Shown: positions 7,772-16,106, counted from the first letter of the stretch. The stretch: DNA of 64,000 nt from an uncultured Steroidobacter sp. (GCF_937958065.1 NZ_CALFXI010000019.1:31152-95151); one strand, 5' to 3'. Program-made: numbers and translations. The notes: generated by a model from the letters alone, not told the origin.

Positions 7772-9043
7772 ATGAATTCACCAGACGTTCAAACCCTGTT
7801 GCAGCAAGGCCGGCTCGATGAGGCGGAGCGGCTGGCGCGCCAGTCGTTGCAGCAGCGGCCCGGGGATGTGGACTCGCTCGACGCGCTGGGCCTGATCGCC
7901 TTGCGCCGGGGACACCTGCCACGCGCGCAACAGTTGCTCGAATCGGCCATCGAGTCCAATCCCGATCATGCCCTGAGCTGGCACTACCTCGGTCGGGTGC
8001 ACGACACGGCCGGCAATGTGGATGCAGCGATCGCCGCTCATGCCGCCGCGATCAAGCGGGCTCCGGGCATGTTCATCATCCGCTTGCGATACGCGGCGGC
8101 GCTCGAACGCGCCGGTCAGACGGAGCAGGCGTCGGTTCAGTATTTTCGAGCCACCAACGACGCGCAGGCGCAAGGCCGTTGGCTCAGCCCAGAGACCACG
8201 GCGCCGGCGTTGCGGCCGCTGGTGGAGCACGCGGTGAGCATGGTGAAGGCAACGCGCAGAGCAACTTTCGCCGGCCTGCTCGAACCCTTGAAGCAGCAAT
8301 TCGGCGCCGACTCGCTCCGGCGTATCGAACGAGCCTTGCGCATCCACTTCCAGGACGAGGCGCCGGTCTATGCGGACCCGCGCCAGCGACCAACGTTTCT
8401 TTACGTGCCGGACGTGCCGCCCGCGCCTTATCTGGATCGAGCACTGTTTCCCTGGATCGAGCGGCTCGAAGCTCAGACGGATGCGATTCGCGAGGAGCTG
8501 TTACAGCTGTTGCCGAGCGGTGCTGGCCGCGAGCGCGTGTTCACGACCGAAGCCATCGAGCAACAGAACCTGCGCGGCCTGCAATCGCCGCCGAGCTGGA
8601 ACGGGTATTACTTTTACCGTCACGGCGAGCGCCGCATCGACAACTGCGCCGCATGTCCAGTGACCGCGAGCACGCTCGATCTGCTGCCGCTGTCTCATGT
8701 GCGCGAACACGGTCCGGAAGTCCTGTTCTCGGTGTTCACGGCGGGCACGCACTTGTTGCCCCATCGCGGCGTCACCAACAGCCGCTTGGTTTGTCACCTG
8801 CCGTTGCTCGTGCCTCCCGACTGCGCGCTGAATGTGGGAGGTGAAGTGCACGAGTGGCGCGAAGGGCGCGCCGTCGTTTTCGACGACACCTACGAGCACG
8901 AGGCGTGGAATCGCAGCGACCGCACGCGCGTCGTGCTGATCTTGGATATCTGGAATCCGCATCTGACGGAAGCCGAGCGTCGCGCCATCGAGTTGCTCGT
9001 GCCGTCCATGGGAGATTTCCGGAAGGCGGCGGAGGCAGCGTAA
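7772..9043 (+). CDS. TPR-aspartyl/asparaginyl beta-hydroxylase (AspH-like)
   Basis: 423 residues. TPR-like helices fill about residues 1-130 (LLQQGRLDEAERLARQSLQ, then ALSWHYLGRVHDTAGNVDAA). Residues about 260-400 form an Asp_Arg_Hydrox oxygenase domain. The iron ligands are H331 in HRG and H376 in YEHEAWN. As in animal AspH, the usual carboxylate (HxD) is replaced by Gly, leaving a two-histidine site. Layout and active site therefore both match AspH, which hydroxylates Asp/Asn in EGF-like domains, but no signal peptide is present, so the substrate is met in the cytoplasm. Its stop overlaps the next start (TAATG), giving translational coupling to the fusion enzyme. Confidence 0.85.
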   Translation: MNSPDVQTLLQQGRLDEAERLARQSLQQRPGDVDSLDALGLIALRRGHLPRAQQLLESAIESNPDHALSWHYLGRVHDTAGNVDAAIAAHAAAIKRAPGMFIIRLRYAAALERAGQTEQASVQYFRATNDAQAQGRWLSPETTAPALRPLVEHAVSMVKATRRATFAGLLEPLKQQFGADSLRRIERALRIHFQDEAPVYADPRQRPTFLYVPDVPPAPYLDRALFPWIERLEAQTDAIREELLQLLPSGAGRERVFTTEAIEQQNLRGLQSPPSWNGYYFYRHGERRIDNCAACPVTASTLDLLPLSHVREHGPEVLFSVFTAGTHLLPHRGVTNSRLVCHLPLLVPPDCALNVGGEVHEWREGRAVVFDDTYEHEAWNRSDRTRVVLILDIWNPHLTEAERRAIELLVPSMGDFRKAAEAA

Positions 9044-10872
9044 TGCGCCTGCCCAGGCCTTTCTATCGATTGCCGCTGCGCTTCGATGTCGAGCGGCTGC
9101 GTGCCGAGGTGGCAGCCTTGCCGGCACAGGCATGGGTGCGGCACCCGAACGACATCAAGGGCAACAGCGCCGCCCGCCTGATCAGCGTTGACGGTGGCGA
9201 GAACGACGACGTCAGCGGCCGCATGCTGGCGACGCCACATCTCCAGCAGTCGCCGTACATTCGCCAGATTCTGGCGAGCCTCGGCGTCGTGTGGAGTCGT
9301 TCGAGACTGTTGCGACTCGCACCCGGTGCGATCGTGCCCGAGCACGCCGATATCAACTATCACTGGTTCACGCGCGTACGCCTGCACATCCCGATCGTGA
9401 CGCGCCCGGAAGTGCGCTTCTATTGCGCCGATCAAGTCGTGCACATGGCGGCGGGCGAGGCGTGGGTGTTCGACAACTGGCGCTCGCATAGAGTCGAGAA
9501 CTTCACGCCCGATGAGCGCATTCATCTGGTGGCCGACACTTCGGGCAGCGCCAACTTCTGGCAGCTGGTCGCGCAAAGTGACAATCCCGGCGCGCAGGTG
9601 CGTCATGTGCCCTACGTTCCGGAGCGTCAAATGATGCCGCTCATGGAGCGGGCGAAGCTTGCGGCGGTCATGACGCCGGGCGAAGTGGACTTCCTGATTA
9701 TGGATCTGCGCTCGGAGCTGGTACCTCAGGAGGGCATTCCGGACGGTCGGGCGCGTCTCGTTCGATATCACGGCATGCTGGAAGCTTTCTGCAAGGACTG
9801 GCGGCAGCTGTACGCGTTGTATGGCGACGAGCCGGACGGCTGGCCGGAGTTCACCCGTCTTCGGGACAGCATTCGAAACACGTCACGCGAGTTGTCGGAA
9901 GGTTTGATGATGCGCACCAATCGCGTGGCGGCCCATCAGGTGCTCGAGGGGCGAGTGTTGCGCGCGATGCTTTCGTTGCCCCAGGAGTCGGTGACCACTC
10001 CGAAGACACTGCAGCCGTCGCGGGCACGTAAGGCCAAGATCGAGGCGCCCATTTTCATCGTGGCGGCGCCGCGTTCCGGCAGCACGCTGCTGTTCGAAAC
10101 ATTGGCGGCGAGCTCGCAACTGTGCACGGTGGGCGGTGAGGCGCACTGGCTGGTGGAGGGCATCGAGGCCCTGCGGCCGGGCGCACCGGGCGTCGATTCC
10201 AATCGGCTGACTGCAGACCATGTCACTGACGCCATTGCGGAGGACATTCGCGAGCAGATTCTGTCGCGTCTGCAGGATCACGGCGGCCAGCCGTTGCAGG
10301 AGCCGGGCGAGCGTCGGTTCCTGGAGAAGACGCCCAAGAACGCATTGCGCATTCCGTTCTTCGATCGCATTTTTCCAGATGCGCGGTTCGTGTTCCTCTG
10401 GCGGGATCCGCGTGAAAACATCAGCAGCATCATGGAAGCGTGGCGTTCCGGCCAGTGGCGTACTTATCCCAAGCTGGAAGGCTTCGACGGCCCCTGGTCG
10501 ATGCTGCTGCCGCCGGGCTGGCGCGCCATGAACGGCCGCCCGCTGGCCGAGATTGCGGCGTGGCAATGGCAGCAAACCAATGCCCGGATCCTCGATGATC
10601 TGACACCATTGGGCCATGAACGCTGGGCCGTGGTGCAATATGATGACTTGCTTCGCGATCCGCCTGGCACCATCGGTAAGCTATGCGAGTTCCTGCGATT
10701 GCCGGTAGATTCAGCGCTGGCGCAACGTTTGTCCGCGCCTCTGCCACCTTCACGTTACACACTGACCGCACCTTCCGCGGACAAGTGGCGCGCGAATGAA
10801 GCGCAGATTGCGCGGGTGTTACCGTCGGTTCAGGCAACGTGGGATAGATTGCGAGTACTGCGTTCGGAGTAA
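9043..10872 (+). CDS. Aspartyl hydroxylase-sulfotransferase fusion protein
   Basis: 609 residues from the ATG that overlaps the previous stop. Residues 1-190 are an Asp_Arg_Hydrox-type 2OG-Fe(II) oxygenase with H101-x-D103 (PEHADINYHW) and H149 (WRSHRVEN). A linker of about 140 residues follows, then a sulfotransferase from about residue 335: phosphosulfate loop APRSGSTLLFETL at 342-354 and 3'-phosphate motif FVFLWRDPRENISS. Both catalytic cores look intact. The two activities in one chain suggest that an OH put on by the first domain is sulfated by the second; this is inference. The N-terminus closely matches the separate hydroxylase at 12006-12650. Confidence 0.88.
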   Translation: MRLPRPFYRLPLRFDVERLRAEVAALPAQAWVRHPNDIKGNSAARLISVDGGENDDVSGRMLATPHLQQSPYIRQILASLGVVWSRSRLLRLAPGAIVPEHADINYHWFTRVRLHIPIVTRPEVRFYCADQVVHMAAGEAWVFDNWRSHRVENFTPDERIHLVADTSGSANFWQLVAQSDNPGAQVRHVPYVPERQMMPLMERAKLAAVMTPGEVDFLIMDLRSELVPQEGIPDGRARLVRYHGMLEAFCKDWRQLYALYGDEPDGWPEFTRLRDSIRNTSRELSEGLMMRTNRVAAHQVLEGRVLRAMLSLPQESVTTPKTLQPSRARKAKIEAPIFIVAAPRSGSTLLFETLAASSQLCTVGGEAHWLVEGIEALRPGAPGVDSNRLTADHVTDAIAEDIREQILSRLQDHGGQPLQEPGERRFLEKTPKNALRIPFFDRIFPDARFVFLWRDPRENISSIMEAWRSGQWRTYPKLEGFDGPWSMLLPPGWRAMNGRPLAEIAAWQWQQTNARILDDLTPLGHERWAVVQYDDLLRDPPGTIGKLCEFLRLPVDSALAQRLSAPLPPSRYTLTAPSADKWRANEAQIARVLPSVQATWDRLRVLRSE

Positions 10873-10891
10873 GGCTCAAGGAGAGTCGATC

Positions 10892-11305
10892 ATGATGCTT
10901 CGTCAGGTCTGGTTGCTGATGGTCGCGGCGGGCGCGACGGGTCAGGTTTTGGGACAGGAGGTCACGCCGGCGCAACCCGTGGCACCGCAAGCCGCAACCC
11001 CGGCGCCGCCGCCGGCCGAGGCCAAGCCCGTCAGTGACACGCCGGTTGCATCCACGCCTGCCGCTAAAGAGAACCCGCTGGAAGGCGAGCTCGACGCCGA
11101 CAAGATCATGGCGATGCAAAAGGCCGGCTATCAGATCAAAAACGAGAATGGTCAGATCCTGCTGTGCCGTCGCGACCAGCAGACCGGCTCCCGCCTGCGG
11201 CACAAGACTTCATGCATGACTGCGCGCGAATGGGAGCAGCTGCGGGCGGACAACGAGCTCCAGCTCAAGGCGCTGGAACGTCGTCCGCGCATGGGCAAAC
11301 AATAG
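10892..11305 (+). CDS. Small secreted Pro/Ala-rich protein, conserved hypothetical
   Basis: 137 residues. The ATG at 10892 follows AAGGAGAG with good spacing. A hydrophobic signal peptide (LWLLMVAAGATGQVLG-like) is followed by a Pro/Ala/Thr-rich linker, residues about 24-65, and a compact C-terminal half with LLCRRDQQTGSRLRHKTSC: two Cys 16 residues apart that could form a disulfide hairpin, then MTAREWEQLR. Small periplasmic proteins with this Cys-TGS-Cys-W pattern occur in related bacteria, function unknown. It lies 19 bp after the fusion enzyme and so shares its operon. A role as substrate or accessory is only a guess. Confidence 0.75.
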   Translation: MMLRQVWLLMVAAGATGQVLGQEVTPAQPVAPQAATPAPPPAEAKPVSDTPVASTPAAKENPLEGELDADKIMAMQKAGYQIKNENGQILLCRRDQQTGSRLRHKTSCMTAREWEQLRADNELQLKALERRPRMGKQ

Positions 11306-11316
11306 CTGGCGCGCGG

Positions 11317-12009
11317 CTACTGAAACGAGTAGCCGTGACGCTCGATGACGAACCGATCGCGCTCGGCGACCAGTTGCGCCAGCTCGGCATCGTAGAGCTG
11401 GCGATGAGGCGCATGCTCCGAAGTGTTCAGTGCCGGCGCGGTGCTCATGTAATCGCGCAGCGCTGATGTCACAGGCTCGCCCGCCGCTTCCAACAGCAAT
11501 GGCACCTCGACGCGTAAATGTTCCATGCGCGCCAGCCTTACGGCCGTGACATCGGGACCATACAAATATCGATACAGGAACGAATAAAAGCCCAGGCCGC
11601 TGCCGCGAATCGGTGCCAGCGCGAAGCCGGGCAGATTCAGTCCTTGATTGATGTAGGCCGCAGGCAGCGCCGCGAGCACTCGATCCAGCAGTGCTTGGTC
11701 GCGGTCCAGATTCAGCATGTTCCGAATGGTCCCGGCGAAATCCAGCGTGCCGCCCTGGCTCAGCGTTTGAAACAGCGCATTCGGCCGTGGCCGCGAGCGC
11801 TGAAAGCTGTACCACGAGACGTAGTAGCTCCAAGGATTTCTGACCAGCCCCAGCAACGGCAACGCGCTGAACTGTGCCGGGAGCATGCTGCGGGGCAGGT
11901 GGTAGCCGATCTGCCTGGCACCCGCGACGTATTGCACCAGACCGGCGTTTACAAAAGTGCCGCCGGACTTATGCAGGTGCAGGAAGACGAACCGAGGGGT
12001 GACGATCAT
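11317..12009 (-). CDS. Sulfotransferase family protein
   Basis: 230 residues. The phosphosulfate loop HLHKSGGTFVN (residues 10-20) and the 3'-phosphate motif GLVRNPWSYYVSWY (about 54-67) are both clear. The first is the 'HKxGGT' form seen in carbohydrate- and lipid-type sulfotransferases rather than the 'PRSGTT' form of the TPR protein. It is short and single-domain, with no signal peptide. Its ATG overlaps the stop of the upstream hydroxylase (ATGA at 12006-12009), so the pair is translationally coupled. It converges with the small secreted protein, with 11 bp between the stop codons. Confidence 0.85.
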   Translation of the reverse strand: MIVTPRFVFLHLHKSGGTFVNAGLVQYVAGARQIGYHLPRSMLPAQFSALPLLGLVRNPWSYYVSWYSFQRSRPRPNALFQTLSQGGTLDFAGTIRNMLNLDRDQALLDRVLAALPAAYINQGLNLPGFALAPIRGSGLGFYSFLYRYLYGPDVTAVRLARMEHLRVEVPLLLEAAGEPVTSALRDYMSTAPALNTSEHAPHRQLYDAELAQLVAERDRFVIERHGYSFQ

Positions 12010-12650
12010 CCCGCGGCGTGCGTGGCGAAATGCTGCTCGACCGCGGGGTCGTGCCGGCCGAGATGGCGCTCGCCTGAGGCCATGAGCGCCAGCAGCGCGG
12101 GCGTGGGCAGGAAGTCACAAATCATGTGGGTGCGCGAACGATCCGGATCCGCATTCCATACTGCGTGCGGCGCGCTGTTGTTCAACACCCAGATCTCGCC
12201 CGGCTGCATGCGATAGGTGAGCTCGCCCGCGATCATGAAGACGAGCTCATGCGATTCGACCGGGAAATGCAGCCGCAGCGTCTTGGCGAAATACGGCGCA
12301 CGATCGATGTGCGGATCGATGGATACCCCGCCCGGCATGCGCGCGAGCAAACATCGCTGTGGCGGGGCGGGAATCAATTGCTCGATGATCTCGCGCGCGT
12401 AAGGCAGCAGCGCGAGCGGCTCACGATCCTCGATGGGCAAGGCTCCTTGCGCCGGAGCATAACCCCGAAGAAACAAAGCCTCGGCGTTGCGATGGACGCC
12501 GACCCGTCCGCCCGTCGAGCCCCACAAAGTCGCCGGCAGCGCCGCGACCTCGGCTGCGAGCCGCTGCGCATCGAGCCGCAAAGGCAGGCGCAGACAGCCG
12601 CCTACCAGGGCGGTCTTGTCGATGATGGGGTGGCCGGGCAGATCGAGCAT
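12006..12650 (-). CDS. Aspartyl/asparaginyl beta-hydroxylase family oxygenase
   Basis: 214 residues. Iron ligands are H114-x-D116 (DPHIDRAP) and H162 (APHAVWN), with the core TLRLHFPV...GEIWVLNN between them. The N-terminal stretch LPLRLDAQRLAAEVAALPA is nearly the same as LPLRFDVERLRAEVAALPA in the fusion enzyme at 9043, so the two are paralogues. It is coupled by a 4-bp overlap to a sulfotransferase, so the same enzyme pair occurs here as two proteins and next door as one. Cytoplasmic; substrate unknown. Confidence 0.85.
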   Translation of the reverse strand: MLDLPGHPIIDKTALVGGCLRLPLRLDAQRLAAEVAALPATLWGSTGGRVGVHRNAEALFLRGYAPAQGALPIEDREPLALLPYAREIIEQLIPAPPQRCLLARMPGGVSIDPHIDRAPYFAKTLRLHFPVESHELVFMIAGELTYRMQPGEIWVLNNSAPHAVWNADPDRSRTHMICDFLPTPALLALMASGERHLGRHDPAVEQHFATHAAG

Positions 12651-12759
12651 GGTTCGCTGGGCGGCTCAATTGCCCCGGCGCGCCAGGACGAGCAGACCTG
12701 TCGATGAGCCAATCGCCATACGCATGGGGCTTCCTTGAAACACGTTGAGGCTGGGACGG

Positions 12760-13296
12760 TCAGGGTCGGGACGCCGTGAGCGCGGCGTGAATCACCTGGG
12801 CGCCGGGCGCGATCTTCAGGCGCGCCGCCGTGCCGGCGGGTAACTCGACCACGCCCAGCACTATACCGCCGGATTCGATCGTCTTCAGCGACAGCGGCTC
12901 GGTGTTCTGGACCACCTTGATCACCTTGCCGTCGGGGGCGACGAACAGCATGTCCAGCGATACGTAGGTGTTCTTCATCCACATGGCCACCGGTTGAGGC
13001 TGCGGATAGATGAACAGCATGGAGTCGTCCGGCCGCAGCTGCTTGATGTACATCAGGCCGCGCGCCCGGCGCTGATCGTCATCCGCGATCCAGCTGTTGA
13101 AACGATGCAGGCGCGCGTCCGGGGTTGCGATCTGAATGGCCGAGCGCTGGAACACTCGATCCAGATCGCTGACCGTGACATTGGGAGGCGACTGGCCGCT
13201 CGGGGCGTCGGCGGCGAGGGCCCCGCCAGCCAGATGTATGCAGATCAAAAACGCCGGGGCGAGCCGCCAGGCAGAGAGGGTGGACTTCGTGGTCAT
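12760..13296 (-). CDS. DUF192 family secreted protein
   Basis: 178 residues with a signal peptide (cleavage after about residue 29, GGALA-ADA) and the DUF192 domain. The signature is RGLMYIKQL...DDSMLFIYP...VAMWMKNTYVSLDMLFVAPDGKVIKV, then VVELPAGTAARLKIAPG. The family is widespread in bacteria and archaea, has a compact beta fold, and its biochemical role is not established. Its ATG overlaps the stop of the gene at 13293 (ATGA), so the two form a coupled operon read on the minus strand. Confidence 0.85.
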   Translation of the reverse strand: MTTKSTLSAWRLAPAFLICIHLAGGALAADAPSGQSPPNVTVSDLDRVFQRSAIQIATPDARLHRFNSWIADDDQRRARGLMYIKQLRPDDSMLFIYPQPQPVAMWMKNTYVSLDMLFVAPDGKVIKVVQNTEPLSLKTIESGGIVLGVVELPAGTAARLKIAPGAQVIHAALTASRP

Positions 13297-14012
13297 TGCT
13301 GTGCCGTCGTGAGCTGGGCCGTCATCGCTCCGCCTTCAAGTGTTTCATCGTTGTCCTCGGTGTCGAAGTCGATCCGGCCTGCGTAATCGAAGCGTGACAG
13401 GAGGATGACCCCCTCGCCGCGCACCGCCCGGGCCGGATGTGTACAGAAGCCCCGCGCGGTGATGCGGTACGAGCGGGTGCGGTGTGGGATACCGACCAGC
13501 GGCTCCTGCCGCACCTCATCGAGGGTGCACTTGTTATCGCCCTGGGTACTGTAGAACTCGCCGAGGCCCTCTCGTATGACAGTGACGTTGACCGGCAGCG
13601 CCCGGGCCGATTGGCCTTCGCGCAAGCCGGCAACGCCGAACAGCAGCACCAGACGGCCGCCGTCGGCGCCGTCCGTGTGACTGAACCGTACTCGGATACC
13701 GCCGTCAGGGCGCACGGCGCCGGTGCACTCGGTGTCGTCGTTGCCCCAAACGAGCTCTGCCTGCACCGCCCCCGACAGCCTGGCCTTCAGATATCCACCG
13801 CCGTCCGGCAGGCAGGTCGCGGCGACTGCCGCTTTGTTAGCGTTGTCAGGCACTTCCGCCGGCGACTGAGCATGGACCTTGCAAGACAGTCCCAACGTTA
13901 ATCCCAAGATGATCGTTACTGCGGGCTGACAGCGACGCCGGCCCGCAAGGTGCGAGGAGCCGCAGTCATGTCCGAGCGCGAGGACGACGTCGTTATAGAA
14001 CCGTTGCAGCAT
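13293..14012 (-). CDS. Secreted hypothetical protein
   Basis: About 239 residues from the ATG at 14012. A hydrophobic segment, RRRCQPAVTIILGLTLGLSC, followed by KVHAQ looks like a signal peptide, but about 25 residues precede it, so the true start may be a TTG nearer the hydrophobic core; an in-frame start also exists at 14105. The mature part is beta-rich with four or more Cys (ATCLPDGG, DTECTG, NKCTLDE, GFCTHP), suggesting two disulfides in the periplasm. I do not recognise the family. It is coupled to the DUF192 gene. Its 5' end faces glgC head to head. Confidence 0.6.
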   Translation of the reverse strand: MLQRFYNDVVLALGHDCGSSHLAGRRRCQPAVTIILGLTLGLSCKVHAQSPAEVPDNANKAAVAATCLPDGGGYLKARLSGAVQAELVWGNDDTECTGAVRPDGGIRVRFSHTDGADGGRLVLLFGVAGLREGQSARALPVNVTVIREGLGEFYSTQGDNKCTLDEVRQEPLVGIPHRTRSYRITARGFCTHPARAVRGEGVILLSRFDYAGRIDFDTEDNDETLEGGAMTAQLTTAQQ

Positions 14013-14231
14013 GCCAGTATGCTTACTGTGGATGCGGGGTTCCGGCAAACTGTGGCGCCGGAGCCTCACCCTCCCGGAGCCTTCGAGGCCGAGGATGGCG
14101 AGCAACCCACAATGCCGAAGCCGCGCCTGCGAGGCAAGCGGCTGCGGTCGTCGCCGACACTGCGGTCGGCCAACTCAACGGCTGGTCTCCGTGCCGACGG
14201 GACGGCCCGACGCGAAGCGAGATTTCGTGAT

Positions 14232-15551
14232 ATGGACGATAGAGCAGAGCCCGCTCGATCGAAGGAAGGTCAGGTCCAACGACGCTCCGAGACGCAGGCC
14301 AGGACGCGTCGCTACGTCAGCCGCATCACGCGCAATACGCTGGCGGTGATCATGGCGGGCGGTCGCGGCGAGCGCCTCAAGCATCTCACCGATTTTCGCT
14401 GCAAGCCGGCCACGCCGTTCGGCGGCAAGTTCCGCATCATCGACTTCGTGCTGTCGAACTGCGTCAACTCGGGCATCCGCCGCATCCAGGTGATGACGCA
14501 GTACAAGGCCCACTCGCTCATTCAGCACATCCAGCGCGGCTGGGGCTATCTGCGCGGCGAGTTCGGCGAGTTCGTCGAGATCATTCCGGCGCAACAACAG
14601 ATGGGCGACTTCTGGTACCGCGGCACGGCCGACTCGCTGTATCAGAACCTGCAGATCATCAAGCTGCACAATCCCAAGCACATCCTGGTGCTGGCCGGCG
14701 ATCACATCTACAAGATGGACTACGGCGTGATGCTGGCCTCGCACGTGGCGAAGCGCGCGGATATCACGGTCGGTGTGGTCGAGGTGCCGCGAGAGCAGGC
14801 CACCGCGTTCGGCGTGATGAGCGTCGATCCGGACTATCGCATCACCAAATTTTCCGAGAAGCCCAAGGAGCCCGAAGGGATTCCGGGCCGCGAGCACATG
14901 GCGCTCGGATCCATGGGTATCTATGTGTTCAAGGCCAGCCTGCTGTATCGATTGCTCGAAGAGCAGGCCAAGCGGCCGGGCACCTCGCACGACTTCGGCA
15001 AGAACATCATTCCCGGCGCGCTCACCAGCCACAAAGTGATTGCGTATCCATTCACGGACAACGAGACACGCGTGCAGCACTACTGGCGCGATGTCGGGAC
15101 GGTCGATGCGTTCTACGACGCGAACATGGAGCTGGTGTACGTCAATCCGGAGCTGAACATCTATGACGAGCAGTGGCCGATCTGGACCTACCAGCGCCAG
15201 TATCCACCCGCGAAGTTCGTGCTCGACGAGGATGGCCGGCGCGGCATGGCGATCAACTCGATGGTGTCCGGCGGCTGCATCATCTCGGGTGCGACGGTGA
15301 ATCAATCGCTGCTGTTCTCGAACGTGCGCGTCGATGAGCGCAGTTATATCGAGCGCTCGGTCATCTTTCCCGACGTGGTCGTCGGTGCCGGCAGCGTCAT
15401 CAAGCGCGCCATCGTCGACACCGGCGGCGTCGTGCCCCCGGGCACACAGATCGGCGTCAATTACGAAGAGGATGCCCGGCGTTTCTACATGAGCGAACAG
15501 GGCGTCGCGCTGGTGACGCGAGACATGCTGGCTCGCTTGCAGCAACCGTAG
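14232..15551 (+). CDS. glgC: Glucose-1-phosphate adenylyltransferase
   Basis: 439 residues. It makes ADP-glucose from glucose-1-phosphate and ATP, the first committed step of glycogen synthesis. The nucleotidyltransferase loop is AGGRGERLKHLT followed by RCKPATPFGGKFRIIDF. The C-terminal third is a left-handed beta-helix with ISGATVNQSLLFSNVRV and repeats. The ATG at 14232 gives the usual length; the frame is open upstream to 13950 but those residues are not GlgC-like. The region upstream of the start overlaps the 5' end of the divergent secreted gene. Together with glgA at 16107 it forms a glycogen unit, although the two are on opposite strands. Confidence 0.95.
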   Translation: MDDRAEPARSKEGQVQRRSETQARTRRYVSRITRNTLAVIMAGGRGERLKHLTDFRCKPATPFGGKFRIIDFVLSNCVNSGIRRIQVMTQYKAHSLIQHIQRGWGYLRGEFGEFVEIIPAQQQMGDFWYRGTADSLYQNLQIIKLHNPKHILVLAGDHIYKMDYGVMLASHVAKRADITVGVVEVPREQATAFGVMSVDPDYRITKFSEKPKEPEGIPGREHMALGSMGIYVFKASLLYRLLEEQAKRPGTSHDFGKNIIPGALTSHKVIAYPFTDNETRVQHYWRDVGTVDAFYDANMELVYVNPELNIYDEQWPIWTYQRQYPPAKFVLDEDGRRGMAINSMVSGGCIISGATVNQSLLFSNVRVDERSYIERSVIFPDVVVGAGSVIKRAIVDTGGVVPPGTQIGVNYEEDARRFYMSEQGVALVTRDMLARLQQP

Positions 15552-15635
15552 AGCGGTTGAAGGCGAGGGGCTGCGTCACATAATCCTGGCGCCGCCCTCT
15601 GCTATCCTTCGCCCCCAGTGCTCTTGGGGGAACCG

Positions 15636-16106
15636 ATGAACAAGCTTCTCGCCCGTTGCCTGCTGGTCCTCGCGCTGATCGTCGGCGTCAATGGCTGCAG
15701 CTCCTTGCGCCCCGAGCTGCAGGCGCCGCGGCTGGCCCTGGTCAGCGTCGCGATGACGTCGGCGGACATTTTCAATCAGCAGTTCCTGGTGCGCATGAAC
15801 GTCGAGAACCCGAACGATCGCGAGCTGCCGATCACGGGCCTGGACTACAAGCTGTTCCTGGAAGGCGACGGGTTCGCCGAGGGCAAGCTGAACAGGCCGT
15901 TCGTGGTGCCGGCCAATGGCGAGACCGATTTCGACGTGACGGTGCGGACCAACTTCGTCAGCGGCGTCGGCCGGCTGCTGTCGCGGCTGAATGGGCGCAC
16001 CCAGGTGAATTACACGGTCGAGGGCAAGCTGCTCACCGACATTCGTTTCCTGAAAAAGATTCCGTTCTCGGAAAGCGGCAGCGTCAATCTCGCGGTGATG
16101 AAATAA
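15636..16106 (+). CDS. LEA14/WHy-type lipoprotein
   Basis: 156 residues from the ATG at 15636. A lipoprotein signal with lipobox GVNGC gives a lipidated Cys near residue 21. The rest matches the LEA14-like fold (water stress and hypersensitive response domain): FNQQFLVRMNVENPNDRELPITGLDYKLFLEG, with PVVPANGETDFDVTV-like strands. Periplasmic, membrane-anchored. Such proteins are common in gammaproteobacteria and have no fixed role. Its stop codon abuts that of glgA on the other strand, with no base between them. Confidence 0.85.
   Translation: MNKLLARCLLVLALIVGVNGCSSLRPELQAPRLALVSVAMTSADIFNQQFLVRMNVENPNDRELPITGLDYKLFLEGDGFAEGKLNRPFVVPANGETDFDVTVRTNFVSGVGRLLSRLNGRTQVNYTVEGKLLTDIRFLKKIPFSESGSVNLAVMK

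Noticed and set aside
13950..14231. Long N-terminal extension of GlgC
   Set aside because: The residues are not GlgC-like and overlap the divergent secreted gene; the ATG at 14232 gives the family length.
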